Assembly: GCA_903900155.1 (NCBI GenBank)
Contig: CAIUMD010000046.1
Span: forward strand, 1-64,000
Direction: 5' to 3'
Origin: an uncultured Caulobacterales bacterium
GTDB lineage: Bacteria > Pseudomonadota > Alphaproteobacteria > Caulobacterales > Caulobacteraceae
DNA: 64,000 nucleotides
Below are positions 10,844-20,502 of the stretch, piece by piece (position 1 is the first letter of the stretch; each line of letters opens with the position of its first letter). Both the position numbers and the translations under genes were made by a program. The notes under the pieces were generated by a model. That model was not told the DNA's origin and did not search any database. It worked only from the letters and a program-made list of their open reading frames with translations.

Positions 10844-11461
10844 TTAGTTGATCAGCATCTCCTCGATGAGGACCGCATTCACCTTAGCCGGCGCGGCGAC
10901 CAGGTTCACCCGGCGCAGCAGTTCGACCCGAAGTTGGAAAGTGCCCTGCGAACCATTCAGGTCCTCGGGGCGCAGCTCGCGCAGGAAGGTCTGGAACATG
11001 TCCTGCAGCCTGGGCAGATTCGGCGTCAGCGCCTCGGCCGTCTCCTCGTCGGGCAGCTCGAAGGTCAGCTTCAGCTTCAGGAAGGTCGACTTGCCATCGG
11101 CCGTCTGCATGTTCACGACGATGTCGGGCAGCGTGTAGAAGACCACGCCGTCGGGGCCTTCCTTGATCACGGGCGCGGCGCTACCGGCCGCGGCGCCGCC
11201 TTCCTTGCCCTCGCCTTCCTTCTTCTCTTCTTTTTTCTTTTCCTTCTTTTCCTTCTTCTCTTCCTTGCCGTGCTCGCCGGCCTCGGCGGCCGGCTTGGGC
11301 TTCATCAGGAAGAAGGCCGCGGCGCCGCCGCCGCCCAGGACCAGGACGCCCGCGGCGATCGCGATGATCAGGATTGGCGGCTTCTTCTTCGCCGGGGCTT
11401 CGCCCTCGGCGCCCTCTTCCCCTTCGGGAGCGGGAGCTTCCTTTTCCGGTTTCTTGGCCAC
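10844..11461 (-). CDS. fliL: Flagellar basal body protein FliL
   Basis: Inner-membrane protein around the stators, needed for normal motor function. From the GTG at 11461 (behind AAGGAA) the product is 205 residues: a charged cytoplasmic start, a membrane helix (PPILIIAIAAGVLVLGGGG), a very Lys/Glu-rich periplasmic linker (about residues 80-105) and a C-terminal stomatin/SPFH-like FliL domain with the typical VVNMQTADGKSTFLKLKLTFEL. The upstream ATG at 11494 would add 11 residues without a good ribosome site. First gene of the five-gene operon. Confidence 0.93.
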   Translation of the reverse strand: MAKKPEKEAPAPEGEEGAEGEAPAKKKPPILIIAIAAGVLVLGGGGAAAFFLMKPKPAAEAGEHGKEEKKEKKEKKKEEKKEGEGKEGGAAAGSAAPVIKEGPDGVVFYTLPDIVVNMQTADGKSTFLKLKLTFELPDEETAEALTPNLPRLQDMFQTFLRELRPEDLNGSQGTFQLRVELLRRVNLVAAPAKVNAVLIEEMLIN

Positions 11462-11504
11462 GCGCGCGGTTCCTTGGAATCTATGCCCGTACACATGCGG
11501 GAGA

Positions 11505-11524
11505 CATGGTTAACGATGTGTTTT
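11505..11524 (-). promoter_or_regulatory. CtrA-like half-site upstream of fliL
   Basis: On the minus strand the sequence reads AAAA, seven bases, then TTAACCAT, close to the CtrA pattern TTAA-N7-TTAACCAT with the distal half degraded. It lies 44-63 bases before the fliL GTG, where a class II flagellar promoter is expected. Caulobacter fliL-fliM is known to be a CtrA-controlled early operon. Further GTTAAC words occur at 11582. The match is partial. Confidence 0.45.
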
Positions 11525-11622
11525 GGCGGCCATTCTGTCGCAGGCTGAATCTGCCCGGCAGACTCCGCCACAGACCCTCGCGTTAACCTTCCTATTTGTT
11601 GATTTATAACGCATTTTGGAAC

Positions 11623-11639
11623 TGGCACGAAGGTTGCTT
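11623..11639 (+). promoter_or_regulatory. Sigma-54 promoter of flgF-flgG-flgA-flgH
   Basis: TGGCACGAAGGTTGCTT matches the sigma-54 consensus TGGCAC-N5-TTGC(A/T) in every conserved base, with the GG and GC dinucleotides at the correct 12-base distance. Transcription would start near 11650, about 38 bases before flgF. In Caulobacter the rod and ring genes are class III, activated by FlbD at sigma-54 promoters; I did not find a convincing FlbD (ftr) site nearby. Confidence 0.88.
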
Positions 11640-11687
11640 CTGGAGGTGCGGCGCATTTGTCGCGCCAGCCGCCTGAGTTAACTCGCC

Positions 11688-12425
11688 ATGGACAACGCGC
11701 TTTATGTCGGCCTTTCGCGTCAGATGACGTTGCGCCGCCAGCTCGACATCGTGGCCAACAACATCGCCAACGCCAACACCACGGGCTTCAAGACCGAAGA
11801 CCTGATGGTCGCCACCGAACAGGCCAAGCCGGCCAAGACCCTGGACGGCAAGTCCACGGTCAAGTTCGTGCTGGACACCGGCGTGGCCCGCGACTTCACC
11901 CAAGGCGCCATGACCAAGACGGGCGGCGACTTCGACCTGGCGATCGAGGGCAATGGTTTTTTCCACGTCCAGGCGGGCGGCGCCGATCGCTACACCCGCG
12001 ACGGCCGCTTCACCACCAACCCGGAAAGCCAGCTGGTCACCCAGGAAGGCGCCCTGGTCCTGGACGAAGGCGGCGCCCCGCTGACGATCGACCCTCGGCT
12101 GGGCCCGGTCGCGATCGGCAAGGACGGCACGGTCAGCCAAGGCGCCGTACGCGTCGGCCGCCTGGCCGTGGTCCGTCCCAACGACCTGTCGTCGATGGCC
12201 AAGGACGGCGACAACCTTTACCGCAACACCGCCAACACCACCCTGGCGGCCGCTCCGGACGCCCGCGTCCACCAGGGCATGCTGGAATCCTCGAACGTCC
12301 AGCCGGTCATCGAGATCACCAAGCTGATCGAGATCCAGCGCGCCTACGAGGGCGTGGCCAAGATGATGGACAACACCGCCGAACTCTCCCGCTCCGCCGT
12401 CGAACGGCTGGGCAAGGCCAACTAA
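11688..12425 (+). CDS. flgF: Flagellar basal-body rod protein FlgF
   Basis: Proximal rod subunit in the periplasm, exported by the flagellar type III system. The 245-residue protein opens with the rod/hook signature (RRQLDIVANNIANANTTGFK, residues 17-36), has the central beta domain and ends with the C-terminal motif IEITKLIEIQRAYEGVAKMMD. No Sec signal, as expected for this export route. First gene behind the sigma-54 promoter; flgG follows after 13 nt. Length is normal. Confidence 0.95.
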   Translation: MDNALYVGLSRQMTLRRQLDIVANNIANANTTGFKTEDLMVATEQAKPAKTLDGKSTVKFVLDTGVARDFTQGAMTKTGGDFDLAIEGNGFFHVQAGGADRYTRDGRFTTNPESQLVTQEGALVLDEGGAPLTIDPRLGPVAIGKDGTVSQGAVRVGRLAVVRPNDLSSMAKDGDNLYRNTANTTLAAAPDARVHQGMLESSNVQPVIEITKLIEIQRAYEGVAKMMDNTAELSRSAVERLGKAN

Positions 12426-12438
12426 GGGACGCTAGCCG

Positions 12439-13227
12439 ATGCAAGCTCTCCGCACCGCCGCTTCGGGCATGTCAGCGCAACAGCTGAACGTCGAAGTCAT
12501 CTCGAACAACATCGCGAACATGAACACCGTGGGCTTCAAGCGCCAACGGGCCGAGTTCCAGGACCTGCTGTACCAGCAGGTGGAACGCGCCGGTTCGCAG
12601 TCCTCCAGCAACGGCAACATCGTTCCGACCGGCGTCCAGGTCGGCGGCGGCGTCAAGGCCGGCTCGGTCTATCGCATCACCGAGCAAGGCACCCCGACCC
12701 AGACCGACAACCCGCTGGACGTCGCCATTCAGGGCAAGGGCTATCTGCCGATCCTGCTGCCCTCGGGCGAGACGGCCTATACCCGCGCCGGCAACTTCTC
12801 GACCAACGACCAGGGCCAGATCGTCACCGAGGACGGCTACACTGTCCAGCCCGGCATCACGGTCCCGCAGAACGCCACCGACATCATCATCAGCAAGACC
12901 GGCCTGGTGCAGGTGAAGCTGGACGGCCAGCCCCAGCCTCAAACGATCGGCCAGATCCAGCTGGCCAATTTCATGAACGAAGGCGGCCTGGAGCAGATCG
13001 GCGACAACCTGCTGCTGGAAACCGCCGCCTCGGGCGCCGCCACGCTGGCCGCCCCGGGCGAGCCGGGCTTTGGCATGCTGATGCAGCACTACACCGAAGC
13101 CTCGAACGTCGACGCGGTGACCGAGATCACCTCGCTGATCACGGCCCAGCGCGCCTACGAGATGAACTCGAAGGTGATCACCACGGCCGACCAGATGCTC
13201 CAAGCCACCTCGCAGCTGCGGTCGTAA
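12439..13227 (+). CDS. flgG: Flagellar basal-body rod protein FlgG
   Basis: Distal rod subunit. The 262-residue protein starts MQALRTAASGMSAQQLNVEV and carries ISNNIANMNTVGFKRQRAEF, the classic N-terminal rod motif, then the FlgG-specific DLLYQQ insertion that straightens the rod, and the C-terminal VDAVTEITSLITAQRAYEMN. Length matches FlgG (about 260). It sits 13 nt after flgF and 4 nt before flgA. Confidence 0.97.
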   Translation: MQALRTAASGMSAQQLNVEVISNNIANMNTVGFKRQRAEFQDLLYQQVERAGSQSSSNGNIVPTGVQVGGGVKAGSVYRITEQGTPTQTDNPLDVAIQGKGYLPILLPSGETAYTRAGNFSTNDQGQIVTEDGYTVQPGITVPQNATDIIISKTGLVQVKLDGQPQPQTIGQIQLANFMNEGGLEQIGDNLLLETAASGAATLAAPGEPGFGMLMQHYTEASNVDAVTEITSLITAQRAYEMNSKVITTADQMLQATSQLRS

Positions 13228-13231
13228 GCTC

Positions 13232-14014
13232 ATGAAGACCTTCCTCTTCGCCGCCGCCGCCACGCTGGCCATCACCCTGCTGGGCGCCCCCGCCTTCGCC
13301 GGCGCGCCGGTCGCCCTGCGCATGGACACCACCGACGCCGATGGCCGCATCACCCTGGGCGACCTGTTCGACGGCGTGTCCGGCCCGGCCGCCAACCTGG
13401 TCATCGCCGCCCGCATGGGTCCCACCGCCGTGCTGGACGCCGGCCAGGTGCAGGTCTCGGCTCGCCGCGCCGGCTTCGACTGGACCAACAGCAACGGCAT
13501 CCGCCGCATCATCGTGCGCGAAGGCCTGGACAATGGCAGTGTCTCGGCTGGCGCCGGCGGCGCTTCGGCCTCGGCCGCGCGCGGCAATGTGGAAGTTCTT
13601 GCCTATGCCCGCAGCATGATGGCCGGCGAAATCGTCCAGCCGCAGGACCTGATCTACGTGAAGATGGCCGGCGCCCCGGTCGAAGCCCCGCGCGACGCCG
13701 ACGCCGTCATCGGCCTGGCCGCCAAGCGCCCCCTGCGTGAAGGCGCCGCGGTCTCCCTGCGCGATGTTGCCGCGGCCCAGGTCATCAAGAGCGGCGACCT
13801 GGTCACCATCACCTATGACGACGGCGGAATTTCCCTTTCGCTTCAAGGCAAGGCCATGGCCGCCGCCGCCACGGGAGACGTCTTCGCCGTCCAGAACACC
13901 CTCTCCAAGAAAGTCATCCAGGCTGTCGCGACCGGTCCCGGAAGCGCCGCCGTGGGTCCGCAGGCCCGGAGCTTGCAAGCCCGTTCGCAACCCGTCCGTT
14001 TCGCCGCTCGCTAA
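13232..14014 (+). CDS. flgA: Flagellar P-ring chaperone FlgA
   Basis: Periplasmic chaperone for P-ring assembly. The 260-residue protein has a Sec signal (MKTFLFAAAATLAITLLGAP, cleavage after AFA), and the C-terminal half contains the SAF/ChapFlgA fold: ARSMMAGEIVQPQDLIYVKM, AKRPLREGAAVSLRDVAAAQVIKSGDLVTI and LQGKAMAAAATGDVFAVQN. The N-terminal half is diverged. It begins 4 nt after the flgG stop with little visible Shine-Dalgarno, so it is probably translationally coupled. Position between flgG and flgH is typical. Confidence 0.92.
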   Translation: MKTFLFAAAATLAITLLGAPAFAGAPVALRMDTTDADGRITLGDLFDGVSGPAANLVIAARMGPTAVLDAGQVQVSARRAGFDWTNSNGIRRIIVREGLDNGSVSAGAGGASASAARGNVEVLAYARSMMAGEIVQPQDLIYVKMAGAPVEAPRDADAVIGLAAKRPLREGAAVSLRDVAAAQVIKSGDLVTITYDDGGISLSLQGKAMAAAATGDVFAVQNTLSKKVIQAVATGPGSAAVGPQARSLQARSQPVRFAAR

Positions 14015-14029
14015 GAGGTAGCTCACCCC

Positions 14030-14764
14030 ATGCGTCGCCCCGTCATCCTCGCCGCCGCCGTCCTGCTCGCCCCGCTGGCCGCCTGCTCCACCGTCACCGA
14101 AGCCGTGAAGGGCCCGCAGCTGGCCCCGGTCGGATACCCGGCCGCCCTGGCGCCGATGGAGCAACAATACGTCGCCTCACGCGAACCCGCTCCGCAGGCC
14201 GCCTCGGCCAACTCGCTGTGGCGCGTCGGCGCCCGCGCATTCTTCAACGACCAGCGCGCCAGCCGCGTGGGCGACATCGTCACCGTCCTGATCGACATCG
14301 ACGACAGCGCCAGCACCAAGAACCAGACGGCGTCCTCGCGCACCTCGAACATGAAGGCCGGCATCCCCAACCTGCTGGGCCTGGAATCGAGCCTGGGCAA
14401 GGTGCTGCCGGGCGGCTTCGATCCGGCCAACGCCCTGAACACCAACTCGGCCACTACCAACGCCGGCGCCGGCAGCGTCAACCGCTCGGAAAAGATCAGC
14501 CTGACGATCGCCGCGGTGGTCAGCTCGGTCCTGCCGAACGGCAACATGGTCATCCAGGGCACCCAGGAAGTCCGCACCAACGTCGAGCTGCGCCAACTGA
14601 CCGTGGCCGGCATCGTGCGTCCGGAGGACATCTCCTCGGCCAACACCATCAAGCACACCCAGATCGCCGAAGCCCGCATCAGCTACGGCGGCCGCGGCGA
14701 CATCAGCCGCGTGCAGAAGACCCCGGCCGGCCAGTCGCTGGTCGAGAAGTTCTCGCCCTTCTAA
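14030..14764 (+). CDS. flgH: Flagellar L-ring lipoprotein FlgH
   Basis: Outer-membrane L-ring subunit. The 244-residue precursor has a lipoprotein signal ending in the lipobox LAAC (Cys22). Family motifs are SLWRVGARAFFNDQRASRVGDIVTVLIDI, SEKISLTIAAVVSSVLPNGNMVIQG and the C-terminal LTVAGIVRPEDISSANTI with AEARISYGGRGDI. It follows flgA by 15 nt and is followed by a hairpin terminator. A flgI gene is not present here. Confidence 0.96.
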   Translation: MRRPVILAAAVLLAPLAACSTVTEAVKGPQLAPVGYPAALAPMEQQYVASREPAPQAASANSLWRVGARAFFNDQRASRVGDIVTVLIDIDDSASTKNQTASSRTSNMKAGIPNLLGLESSLGKVLPGGFDPANALNTNSATTNAGAGSVNRSEKISLTIAAVVSSVLPNGNMVIQGTQEVRTNVELRQLTVAGIVRPEDISSANTIKHTQIAEARISYGGRGDISRVQKTPAGQSLVEKFSPF

Positions 14765-14790
14765 GCGAGACGAGAGCGTAAAGCCTTGAG

Positions 14791-14830
14791 CGGGCGCGGC
14801 GGCCAACGGCCTCCGCGCCCGATTTCGTTT
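14791..14830 (+). terminator. Hairpin terminator after flgH
   Basis: CGGGCGCGG (14791-14799) pairs with CCGCGCCCG (14813-14821), with GGCC/GGCC pairing inside the loop region, followed by a T-rich ATTTCGTTT. The stem is strong but the T tract is interrupted. It closes the flgF-flgH operon. Confidence 0.7.
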
Positions 14831-14881
14831 CAGGAGCCATTCAGGTCCCCGCGGCGTTGATCGAGCGAGGAGGACCATCCC

Positions 14882-15349
14882 ATGGCGTCCCGCATCGCCC
14901 TTGCTTCGCTCGCGCTTCTGACCGCCGCTCTGGCCGGCTGCGCGCATGAGAAGGCGGCGGCGGTCGGCTATCGCTGGGCTTATCTGGAAGCCGCGCAGGA
15001 AGCGCCGCGCCTGGCCTATGGCCGTCCGAACAGCGACGACGTGGTGCTGATGATCAGCTGCCGCCCTGGCCAGGATCAGGTCAACGTCTCGGCCGTGGGG
15101 CTGCCCGGCGGCGAGATCGTCCTGGCCTCGGGCCGCGCGGAAAGCCGCTTCGCCGCCGCCAAGGTCAACAACGCCATGGGCGACGGCGGCTTCCTGGAAG
15201 CGCAAGGCAAGGCCAGCACTCCGGCGCTGGCGGGGTTCAGGAAATCAGGCGACCTGGCGCTGCTGACCAAGGGCGAGCGCCATGACCTGGCGGCAGGTTC
15301 TGCCGACCAGGGTCACGTGAAGGCGTTCTTCAAGGCGTGTGGGGCTTAA
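14882..15349 (+). CDS. Predicted lipoprotein of unknown function
   Basis: The 155-residue protein has a lipoprotein signal ending in LAGC (Cys20), so it is probably outer-membrane anchored and periplasm-facing. The mature part contains [42 protein letters not shown] and a short C-terminal helix ending in KACGA; two further cysteines could form a disulfide. AGGAGG precedes the ATG. It follows the flagellar operon but is separated by a terminator, so it is probably a separate unit. I do not recognise a family. Confidence 0.8.
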   Translation: MASRIALASLALLTAALAGCAHEKAAAVGYRWAYLEAAQEAPRLAYGRPNSDDVVLMISCRPGQDQVNVSAVGLPGGEIVLASGRAESRFAAAKVNNAMGDGGFLEAQGKASTPALAGFRKSGDLALLTKGERHDLAAGSADQGHVKAFFKACGA

Positions 15350-15375
15350 GCCCGGCTCACTTTCGTTTTTCGGGC

Positions 15376-17298
15376 TTACGCCCGACGGCCAGCCCCCGCC
15401 GCGCTGACATTGTCCATGCCCAGCGCCGACAGCGCGCCGCGCAGGATGCCGTCGGCGTCGAGGCCGGCCTGGGCGTACATGGCGTCGGGCTTGTCCTGGT
15501 CCTGGAAGACGTCGGGCAGACACAGGGTGCGGACCTTCAGGCCACGATCGAAGGCGCCGTGCTCGGCCAGGGCCTGCAACACGAAACCGCCGAAGCCGCC
15601 CATGGCCCCCTCTTCCACCGTGATCAGCGCCTCGTGCTCGCGCGCCAGGCGCAGCAGCAGGTCGATGTCCAGCGGCTTGGCGAAGCGGGCGTCGCAGACG
15701 GTGGCCGACAGGCCGCGGGCGGCCAGCAGGTCGGCGGCCTTCAGGCTCTCGGCCAGGCGCGTGCCGAACGAGACGATGGCGACGCTGGTCCCCTCGCGGA
15801 CGATGCGGCCCCTGCCGATCTCCAGCGGGTCGATGGTTGCGGGCATTTCCAGGCCCAGGCCCTCGCCGCGCGGATAGCGGAAAGCGCTGGGACGATCGTC
15901 GATCGCGGCGGCGGTGGCGACCATGCGGGCCAGCTCGACCTCGTCGGCGGCGGCCATCAGCACCATGCCGGGCAGAGCGCCCATGAAGCCGATGTCGAAG
16001 CTGCCGGCGTGGGTCGGGCCGTCGGCCCCCACGAGACCCGCGCGGTCCATGGCGAAGCGCACCGGCAGGCCCTGGATGGCCACGTCGTGCACCACCTGGT
16101 CGTAGCCGCGCTGCAGGAAGGTCGAATAGATCGCCGTGAACGGCTTCATGCCGTCGGCGGCCAGGCCCGCGGCGAAGGTGACCGCGTGCTGCTCGGCGAT
16201 GCCGACGTCGAAGGTGCGCTGCGGGAAGGCCTTGCCGAACAGATCAAGGCCCGTGCCCGAGGGCATGGCGGCGGTGATGGCGACGATCTTGTCGTCCTTT
16301 TCCGCCTGGCGGATCAGTTCCTGGGCGAAGACCTTGGTGTAGCTGGGCGGGCCGGCGGCCGCCTTCTGCTGCTGGCCGGTGACCACATCGAACTTGGCCA
16401 CGGCGTGCAGCTTGTCGGCCGCGCCTTCGGCCGGAGCGTAGCCCTTGCCCTTCTGGGTGACGCAGTGGACCAGCACCGGCTTGTCGCCGAAGGCCTTGGC
16501 GTTCTTGAGCACGCTGACCAGGGCGTCCATGTCGTGGCCGTCGATCGGGCCGACATAGTGGAAGCCCAGCTCCTCGAAGAAGGTGCCGCCGGTGACCATG
16601 CCCCGGGCATATTCTTCCGCCTTGCGGGCGGCTTCGCGCATCGGGGTCGGTAGCTTCTCGACGACGGTCTTGCCCAGCTTGCGCACCGAGCGATAGGCGC
16701 CGCCCGAGACCAGGTTGGCCAGATAGGCGCTCATGCCGCCCACCGGCGGGGCGATCGACATGTCGTTGTCGTTGAGGATGACGATCAGGCGCTTGGTCGT
16801 ATCGGTCGCCGCGTTCATCGCCTCATAGGCCATGCCCGCGCCCAGCGAGCCGTCGCCGATCACGGCGATGACGCTGTTGTCCTCGCCTTTCGCATCGCGC
16901 GCGGCGCAGAAGCCCAGGGCGGCCGAGATCGAGGTCGAGGCGTGGGCCGCCCCGAACGGGTCGTATTCGCTCTCGGCCCGCTTGGTGAAGCCCGACAGGC
17001 CGCCGCCCTGGCGCAGGGTGCGGATGCGGTCGCGGCGACCGGTCAGGATCTTGTGCGGATAGGCCTGGTGGCCGACGTCCCAGATGACGATGTCCTTGGG
17101 GGTGTCGAACACGTGGTGCAGGGCCACGGTCAGCTCGACCACGCCCAGGCCCGCGCCCAGGTGGCCGCCCGTCACCGACACCGCGTCGATCGTCTCGGCC
17201 CGGACTTCCGCGGCCAGCTGCTTCAGCTCGGGTACGGAGAGGCCGCGCGTATCGGCGGGCGAGGCGATGGTGTCGAGCAGAGGCGTTTTCGAAGACAT
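15376..17298 (-). CDS. dxs: 1-deoxy-D-xylulose-5-phosphate synthase
   Basis: Condenses pyruvate and glyceraldehyde 3-phosphate with thiamine diphosphate, the first step of the MEP isoprenoid pathway. The 640-residue protein shows [15 protein letters not shown], the ThDP motif [13 protein letters not shown] with the paired NDND (about residues 150-180), the transketolase pyrimidine domain ([13 protein letters not shown]), [15 protein letters not shown] and the C-terminal domain. ATG at 17298 is used; a TTG three codons upstream is unlikely. Last gene of xseB-ispA-dxs, 17 nt after ispA. Confidence 0.97.
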   Translation of the reverse strand: MSSKTPLLDTIASPADTRGLSVPELKQLAAEVRAETIDAVSVTGGHLGAGLGVVELTVALHHVFDTPKDIVIWDVGHQAYPHKILTGRRDRIRTLRQGGGLSGFTKRAESEYDPFGAAHASTSISAALGFCAARDAKGEDNSVIAVIGDGSLGAGMAYEAMNAATDTTKRLIVILNDNDMSIAPPVGGMSAYLANLVSGGAYRSVRKLGKTVVEKLPTPMREAARKAEEYARGMVTGGTFFEELGFHYVGPIDGHDMDALVSVLKNAKAFGDKPVLVHCVTQKGKGYAPAEGAADKLHAVAKFDVVTGQQQKAAAGPPSYTKVFAQELIRQAEKDDKIVAITAAMPSGTGLDLFGKAFPQRTFDVGIAEQHAVTFAAGLAADGMKPFTAIYSTFLQRGYDQVVHDVAIQGLPVRFAMDRAGLVGADGPTHAGSFDIGFMGALPGMVLMAAADEVELARMVATAAAIDDRPSAFRYPRGEGLGLEMPATIDPLEIGRGRIVREGTSVAIVSFGTRLAESLKAADLLAARGLSATVCDARFAKPLDIDLLLRLAREHEALITVEEGAMGGFGGFVLQALAEHGAFDRGLKVRTLCLPDVFQDQDKPDAMYAQAGLDADGILRGALSALGMDNVSAAGAGRRA

Positions 17299-17315
17299 GT
17301 TTGACAAAAGCGCGG

Positions 17316-18218
17316 TCAGTTGCGGCGGTCCAGCACGAAATCGACGCTTTCGCGCAGATGTTCGGCTCGTTCGCCAAAGATTTCGAGATGGGAACGGGTC
17401 TGGTCGGCCAGAAGCGCCACGCGCTCTTTCGCCGCGTCCAGCCCCAGCAGGGTGACGTAGTTGGCCTTGCCCATGGCGGCGTCCTTGCCGCCCGTGGCCT
17501 TGCCCATGGTCTCCGGGTCACCTTCCGCGTCCAGGATGTCGTCGACGATCTGGTAGGCCAGACCCAGGTCCTGGGCGAAGGCCATCAGGGCGGCGCGCTC
17601 GGCGTCCTTGGCGCGGGCGATGATCAGCGGGATCTCGAAGGCGAAGGCGATCAGGGCCCCGGTCTTCAGGCGCTGCATGCGCGCCACCGCGCCCAGGTCG
17701 TCGCGGACGCCCAGGATGTCGATCATCTGGCCGCCCGCCATGCCGCGCGCGCCAGAGGCGATGGCCAGCTTGCGCACCAGTTCCGAGCGGACGTGGCCGT
17801 CGTCGTGCGTGTCGGGGTGGGCCATGATCTCGAAGGCCGCCGTCTGCAGCGCGTCGCCCGCGAGGATGGCGGTGGCCTCGTCATATTGCTTGTGCACGGT
17901 CGGACGGCCGCGACGCATGTCGTCGTCATCCATGGCCGGCAGGTCGTCGTGCACCAGGCTGTAGGCGTGGATGCACTCCAGCGCGCAGGCCGCGCGCAGC
18001 ACCGGCCGCTCGGGCAGGTCGAACATCTTGCCGGTCTCGAGCGCGAAGAACGGGCGCAGGCGCTTGCCCGGACCCAGCGCCGCATAGCGCATGGCCTCGG
18101 TCAGGCGGGTCTCGGGCCCTTCGGCGCGCGGCAGCAGTTCGTCCAGCGCCACGGTGACGATGTCGGCGGCCTGGACGATCCGCCTGGCCAGATCATTGTC
18201 CGGACGCGGGGCCGCCAT
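17316..18218 (-). CDS. ispA: Polyprenyl synthetase (farnesyl diphosphate synthase)
   Basis: Chain-elongating trans-prenyltransferase making farnesyl diphosphate from the MEP products. The 300-residue protein has the first Asp-rich motif in [15 protein letters not shown] (residues 90-105), [11 protein letters not shown], the substrate lid region and the second Asp-rich motif [13 protein letters not shown]. Length and context between xseB and dxs are the classic bacterial arrangement. Its ATG overlaps the xseB stop by one base (TGATG). Confidence 0.94.
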   Translation of the reverse strand: MAAPRPDNDLARRIVQAADIVTVALDELLPRAEGPETRLTEAMRYAALGPGKRLRPFFALETGKMFDLPERPVLRAACALECIHAYSLVHDDLPAMDDDDMRRGRPTVHKQYDEATAILAGDALQTAAFEIMAHPDTHDDGHVRSELVRKLAIASGARGMAGGQMIDILGVRDDLGAVARMQRLKTGALIAFAFEIPLIIARAKDAERAALMAFAQDLGLAYQIVDDILDAEGDPETMGKATGGKDAAMGKANYVTLLGLDAAKERVALLADQTRSHLEIFGERAEHLRESVDFVLDRRN

Positions 18219-18472
18219 CAGTTGAACTCGGCCGCTTCGGCGGCGACGGCGCCGCCCTGCCCCAGGACGATCTTCTCGACCTTCAGGCGCGCGGCTTCCA
18301 GCTTCTTCTCGCAGTGGGCTTTCAGGGCCGCGCCGCGTTCGTAGATGTCGATCGAGCGCTCCAGCGGCGCCTGGCCCGATTCCAGCTCGGCCACGATCCG
18401 CTCCAGCTGCGCCAGGGCTTCCTCGAAGCTCAGGGCGGAGATGTCTGCGGGGGCGGCGGCGGCGTCGGTCAT
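18218..18472 (-). CDS. xseB: Exodeoxyribonuclease VII small subunit
   Basis: Small helical subunit of ExoVII, which degrades single-stranded DNA together with XseA (not in the window). The 84-residue product contains [20 protein letters not shown] and [22 protein letters not shown], the whole family signature, and an acidic C-terminal extension. ATG at 18472 is chosen over an ATG 18 codons upstream because the family begins about 12 residues before SFEEAL. Confidence 0.95.
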   Translation of the reverse strand: MTDAAAAPADISALSFEEALAQLERIVAELESGQAPLERSIDIYERGAALKAHCEKKLEAARLKVEKIVLGQGGAVAAEAAEFN

Positions 18473-18581
18473 TTCAACTCTCAGGTGAACAGGCGTCAGC
18501 CTAGTGTCCAAGGCCGATGCGAGCAACGGCCTAGAGCCAAGGCGTGGTTAAGGGAAGAGGGTTTCAGAGATCAGGAACAGG

Positions 18582-19196
18582 TCAGGCGCGACGGAAGCGC
18601 TTGATGCTCCAGTAGGCGTGGCCTTCGTCGACCAGTTTCGCCAGTCCCCGCGCCTTCAGCGCATCGGCGATCATCCAGTTGAAGAAGCCGTGGGCCACCA
18701 CCAGAACGTCCTGGCCCTGGTCGGAAAGCTCGACCAGCAGGTCGGCGGCCTTGCCGGCCCGCACCTCGGCCTCGGCGCGGGTCTCCTGGCCGCCGTGATG
18801 GTTGAAGAACCACCACCAGAAGCGGGCGAAGAAGCCCAGGCGCTTGGGCGACATCTTCAGCCACAGGGGCCAGGGCGGCGGCGGCAGCGGGGCCTCGATG
18901 AAGGTCGGGTCGGTGGCGAACGCCCGGCCGCCGGTCACCGCCTGGGCCGTCTCGATGGCGCGGCGGCGGGTCGAGGCGATCAGCACGTCGGCCTCGCGAG
19001 CGATCTGGACCAGGTGATCCGGCGGGGTCTGGCCATCTTTCAGGCCGCCCACCTCGTAGCGCGCCCACCAGTCGCCGTATTCGGGCGCGTTGAGCTTGAC
19101 CTTGCGCGACAGGGCGGGTTCGCCGTGGCGGGCCAGGGTGATGGTCCCCGACTTCACGGACGGGAACGCTTGGTCGGCGGTGGTGACGTCGGCCAT
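18582..19196 (-). CDS. Histidine phosphatase superfamily protein
   Basis: The 204-residue protein has the catalytic RHG box (GTITLARHGEPAL, about residues 18-30), the second basic site STRRRAIETAQAV and the distal VVAHGFFNWMIADAL containing the second catalytic histidine. A Trp/Phe-rich insertion (FFARFWWWFFNHHGG) in the middle is unusual and could contact membrane or a partner. Substrate unknown. A longer start (GTG 19241) overlapping the deacetylase stop is possible but its ribosome site would be too close. It follows the deacetylase by 41 nt. Confidence 0.85.
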   Translation of the reverse strand: MADVTTADQAFPSVKSGTITLARHGEPALSRKVKLNAPEYGDWWARYEVGGLKDGQTPPDHLVQIAREADVLIASTRRRAIETAQAVTGGRAFATDPTFIEAPLPPPPWPLWLKMSPKRLGFFARFWWWFFNHHGGQETRAEAEVRAGKAADLLVELSDQGQDVLVVAHGFFNWMIADALKARGLAKLVDEGHAYWSIKRFRRA

Positions 19197-19237
19197 GTTG
19201 TAGAGAAGTCGGTCGGCGACCTCGCCGTTCCGTCCCC

Positions 19238-20158
19238 TCACCCCTCCTGAAGAGCGCGCACATGCGCGGCGGCGGATCGCCCCAGCGCCTGGAGGTCGTA
19301 ACCGCCCTCGAGCGAGGACACAACCCGCCCCTTGGCGCGGGCATTGGCCACAGAGACGATCGCGCGGGTCGCCCAGGCAAAATCGTCCTCTTCCAGGCTC
19401 TGGGCCGACAAGGGGTCGCGGGCATGGGCGTCGAAGCCGGCCGAGACGATGACCAGCTCGGGCGCGAAGGCGTCGACCTTGTCCATCAGCCCCTCGAATC
19501 GCGACCGCCAGGTCTCGCGCGGCGCATGCGGGGCCACCGTGGCGTTGGCGATGTTGCCCAGGCCCGTCTCGGACGGATCGCCGGTGCCCGGATAGAGCGG
19601 CGACTGGTGGATCGAGGCGAAGAACACCGTCGGGTCGTGCTTGAACACGGCTTGCGTGCCGTTGCCGTGGTGGACATCGAAATCGACGATCGCCACCCGC
19701 TTCAGTCCCGCCGCCTGGCCCGCGCGGGCCGCCACGGCGACGCTGGAGAACATGCAGAAGCCCATGGCCGTCCCGGGTTCGGCATGGTGCCCCGGCGGGC
19801 GCACGGCGCAGAACGATCGCTCGGTCTCGCCCGCCGCCACGGCCCGCGCGGCCGCCGCGCAGGCCCCGGCCGCCCGACGCGCGGCCAGCAGGCTGCCCAC
19901 CGACATCACCGTGTCGGGATCCAGGGCCCGCCGGCCGCTGCTGGGCGCGGCGGCGAAGACGGCGTCGACGAAGACTTGCTGATGCACTCGCAGCAGGTCC
20001 TCGACATCGACCAGCGGCGCATCCCGCGGCTCAAGCGCCAGGTTCGGGTCGTCGTTCAGGGCGTCGATCACCGCCCGCAGGCGCTGGGGGCTCTCCACGT
20101 GGCCGTCGCCGGGCTGGTGATCCAGCATGTCGAGGTGGGTGTAGAGCGCCAGGGTCAT
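19238..20158 (-). CDS. Histone deacetylase family protein (class II-like deacetylase)
   Basis: Zinc hydrolase that removes acyl groups from amines such as acetylated polyamines or lysines; the bacterial substrate cannot be told from sequence. The 306-residue protein shows RPPGHHAEP (active-site His pair), VDFDVHHGNGTQ (zinc Asp and His), SAGFDAHARDPL (second zinc Asp) and LEGGYDL. Starts 2 nt after the HxlR stop, so the two are cotranscribed. Conserved residues are all present. Confidence 0.93.
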   Translation of the reverse strand: MTLALYTHLDMLDHQPGDGHVESPQRLRAVIDALNDDPNLALEPRDAPLVDVEDLLRVHQQVFVDAVFAAAPSSGRRALDPDTVMSVGSLLAARRAAGACAAAARAVAAGETERSFCAVRPPGHHAEPGTAMGFCMFSSVAVAARAGQAAGLKRVAIVDFDVHHGNGTQAVFKHDPTVFFASIHQSPLYPGTGDPSETGLGNIANATVAPHAPRETWRSRFEGLMDKVDAFAPELVIVSAGFDAHARDPLSAQSLEEDDFAWATRAIVSVANARAKGRVVSSLEGGYDLQALGRSAAAHVRALQEG

Positions 20159-20160
20159 CG

Positions 20161-20502
20161 TCAGCCGGCCTTCCGCTCGGGCTGGACCGGCAGGCCCAGC
20201 ACATTGGCGTCGCCCCAGGCCTTCAGCGCGCAGATCACCGGCTCCAGGCTCTTGCCCTTGGTCGACAGCGAATATTCCACGCGCGGCGGGACCTCGGCAT
20301 AGACCGTGCGCACGATCAGGCCGTCGGCCTCCAGCTCGCGCAGTTGCTTGGTCAGCATGCGCTGGGTCACCGCCCCCAGCTTCCGCGCCAGGGCGTTGAA
20401 GCGCATGCGGCCGCTCATCAGGTGGAACAGGATCACGCCCTTCCACTTGCCGTCGATCAGGCCGAGCGCGGCCTCGACGCCGCATTCCTTGGGGTCTTCC
20501 AT
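20161..20502 (-). CDS. HxlR-family transcriptional regulator
   Basis: The 113-residue winged-helix protein begins MEDPKECGVEAALGLIDGKW, with the single N-terminal cysteine (Cys7) typical of HxlR redox or electrophile sensors, then RFNALARKLGAVTQRMLTKQLRELEADGLI (recognition helix region) and YSLSTKGKSLEPVI. It is divergent from an oxidoreductase at 20623, a common HxlR target arrangement, and cotranscribed with the deacetylase. Confidence 0.93.
   Translation of the reverse strand: MEDPKECGVEAALGLIDGKWKGVILFHLMSGRMRFNALARKLGAVTQRMLTKQLRELEADGLIVRTVYAEVPPRVEYSLSTKGKSLEPVICALKAWGDANVLGLPVQPERKAG

Noticed and set aside
11540..11575. Possible FlbD (ftr) site TGCCCGGCA upstream of the flgF promoter
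   Set aside because: Only a short imperfect symmetry; too weak to list as a site.
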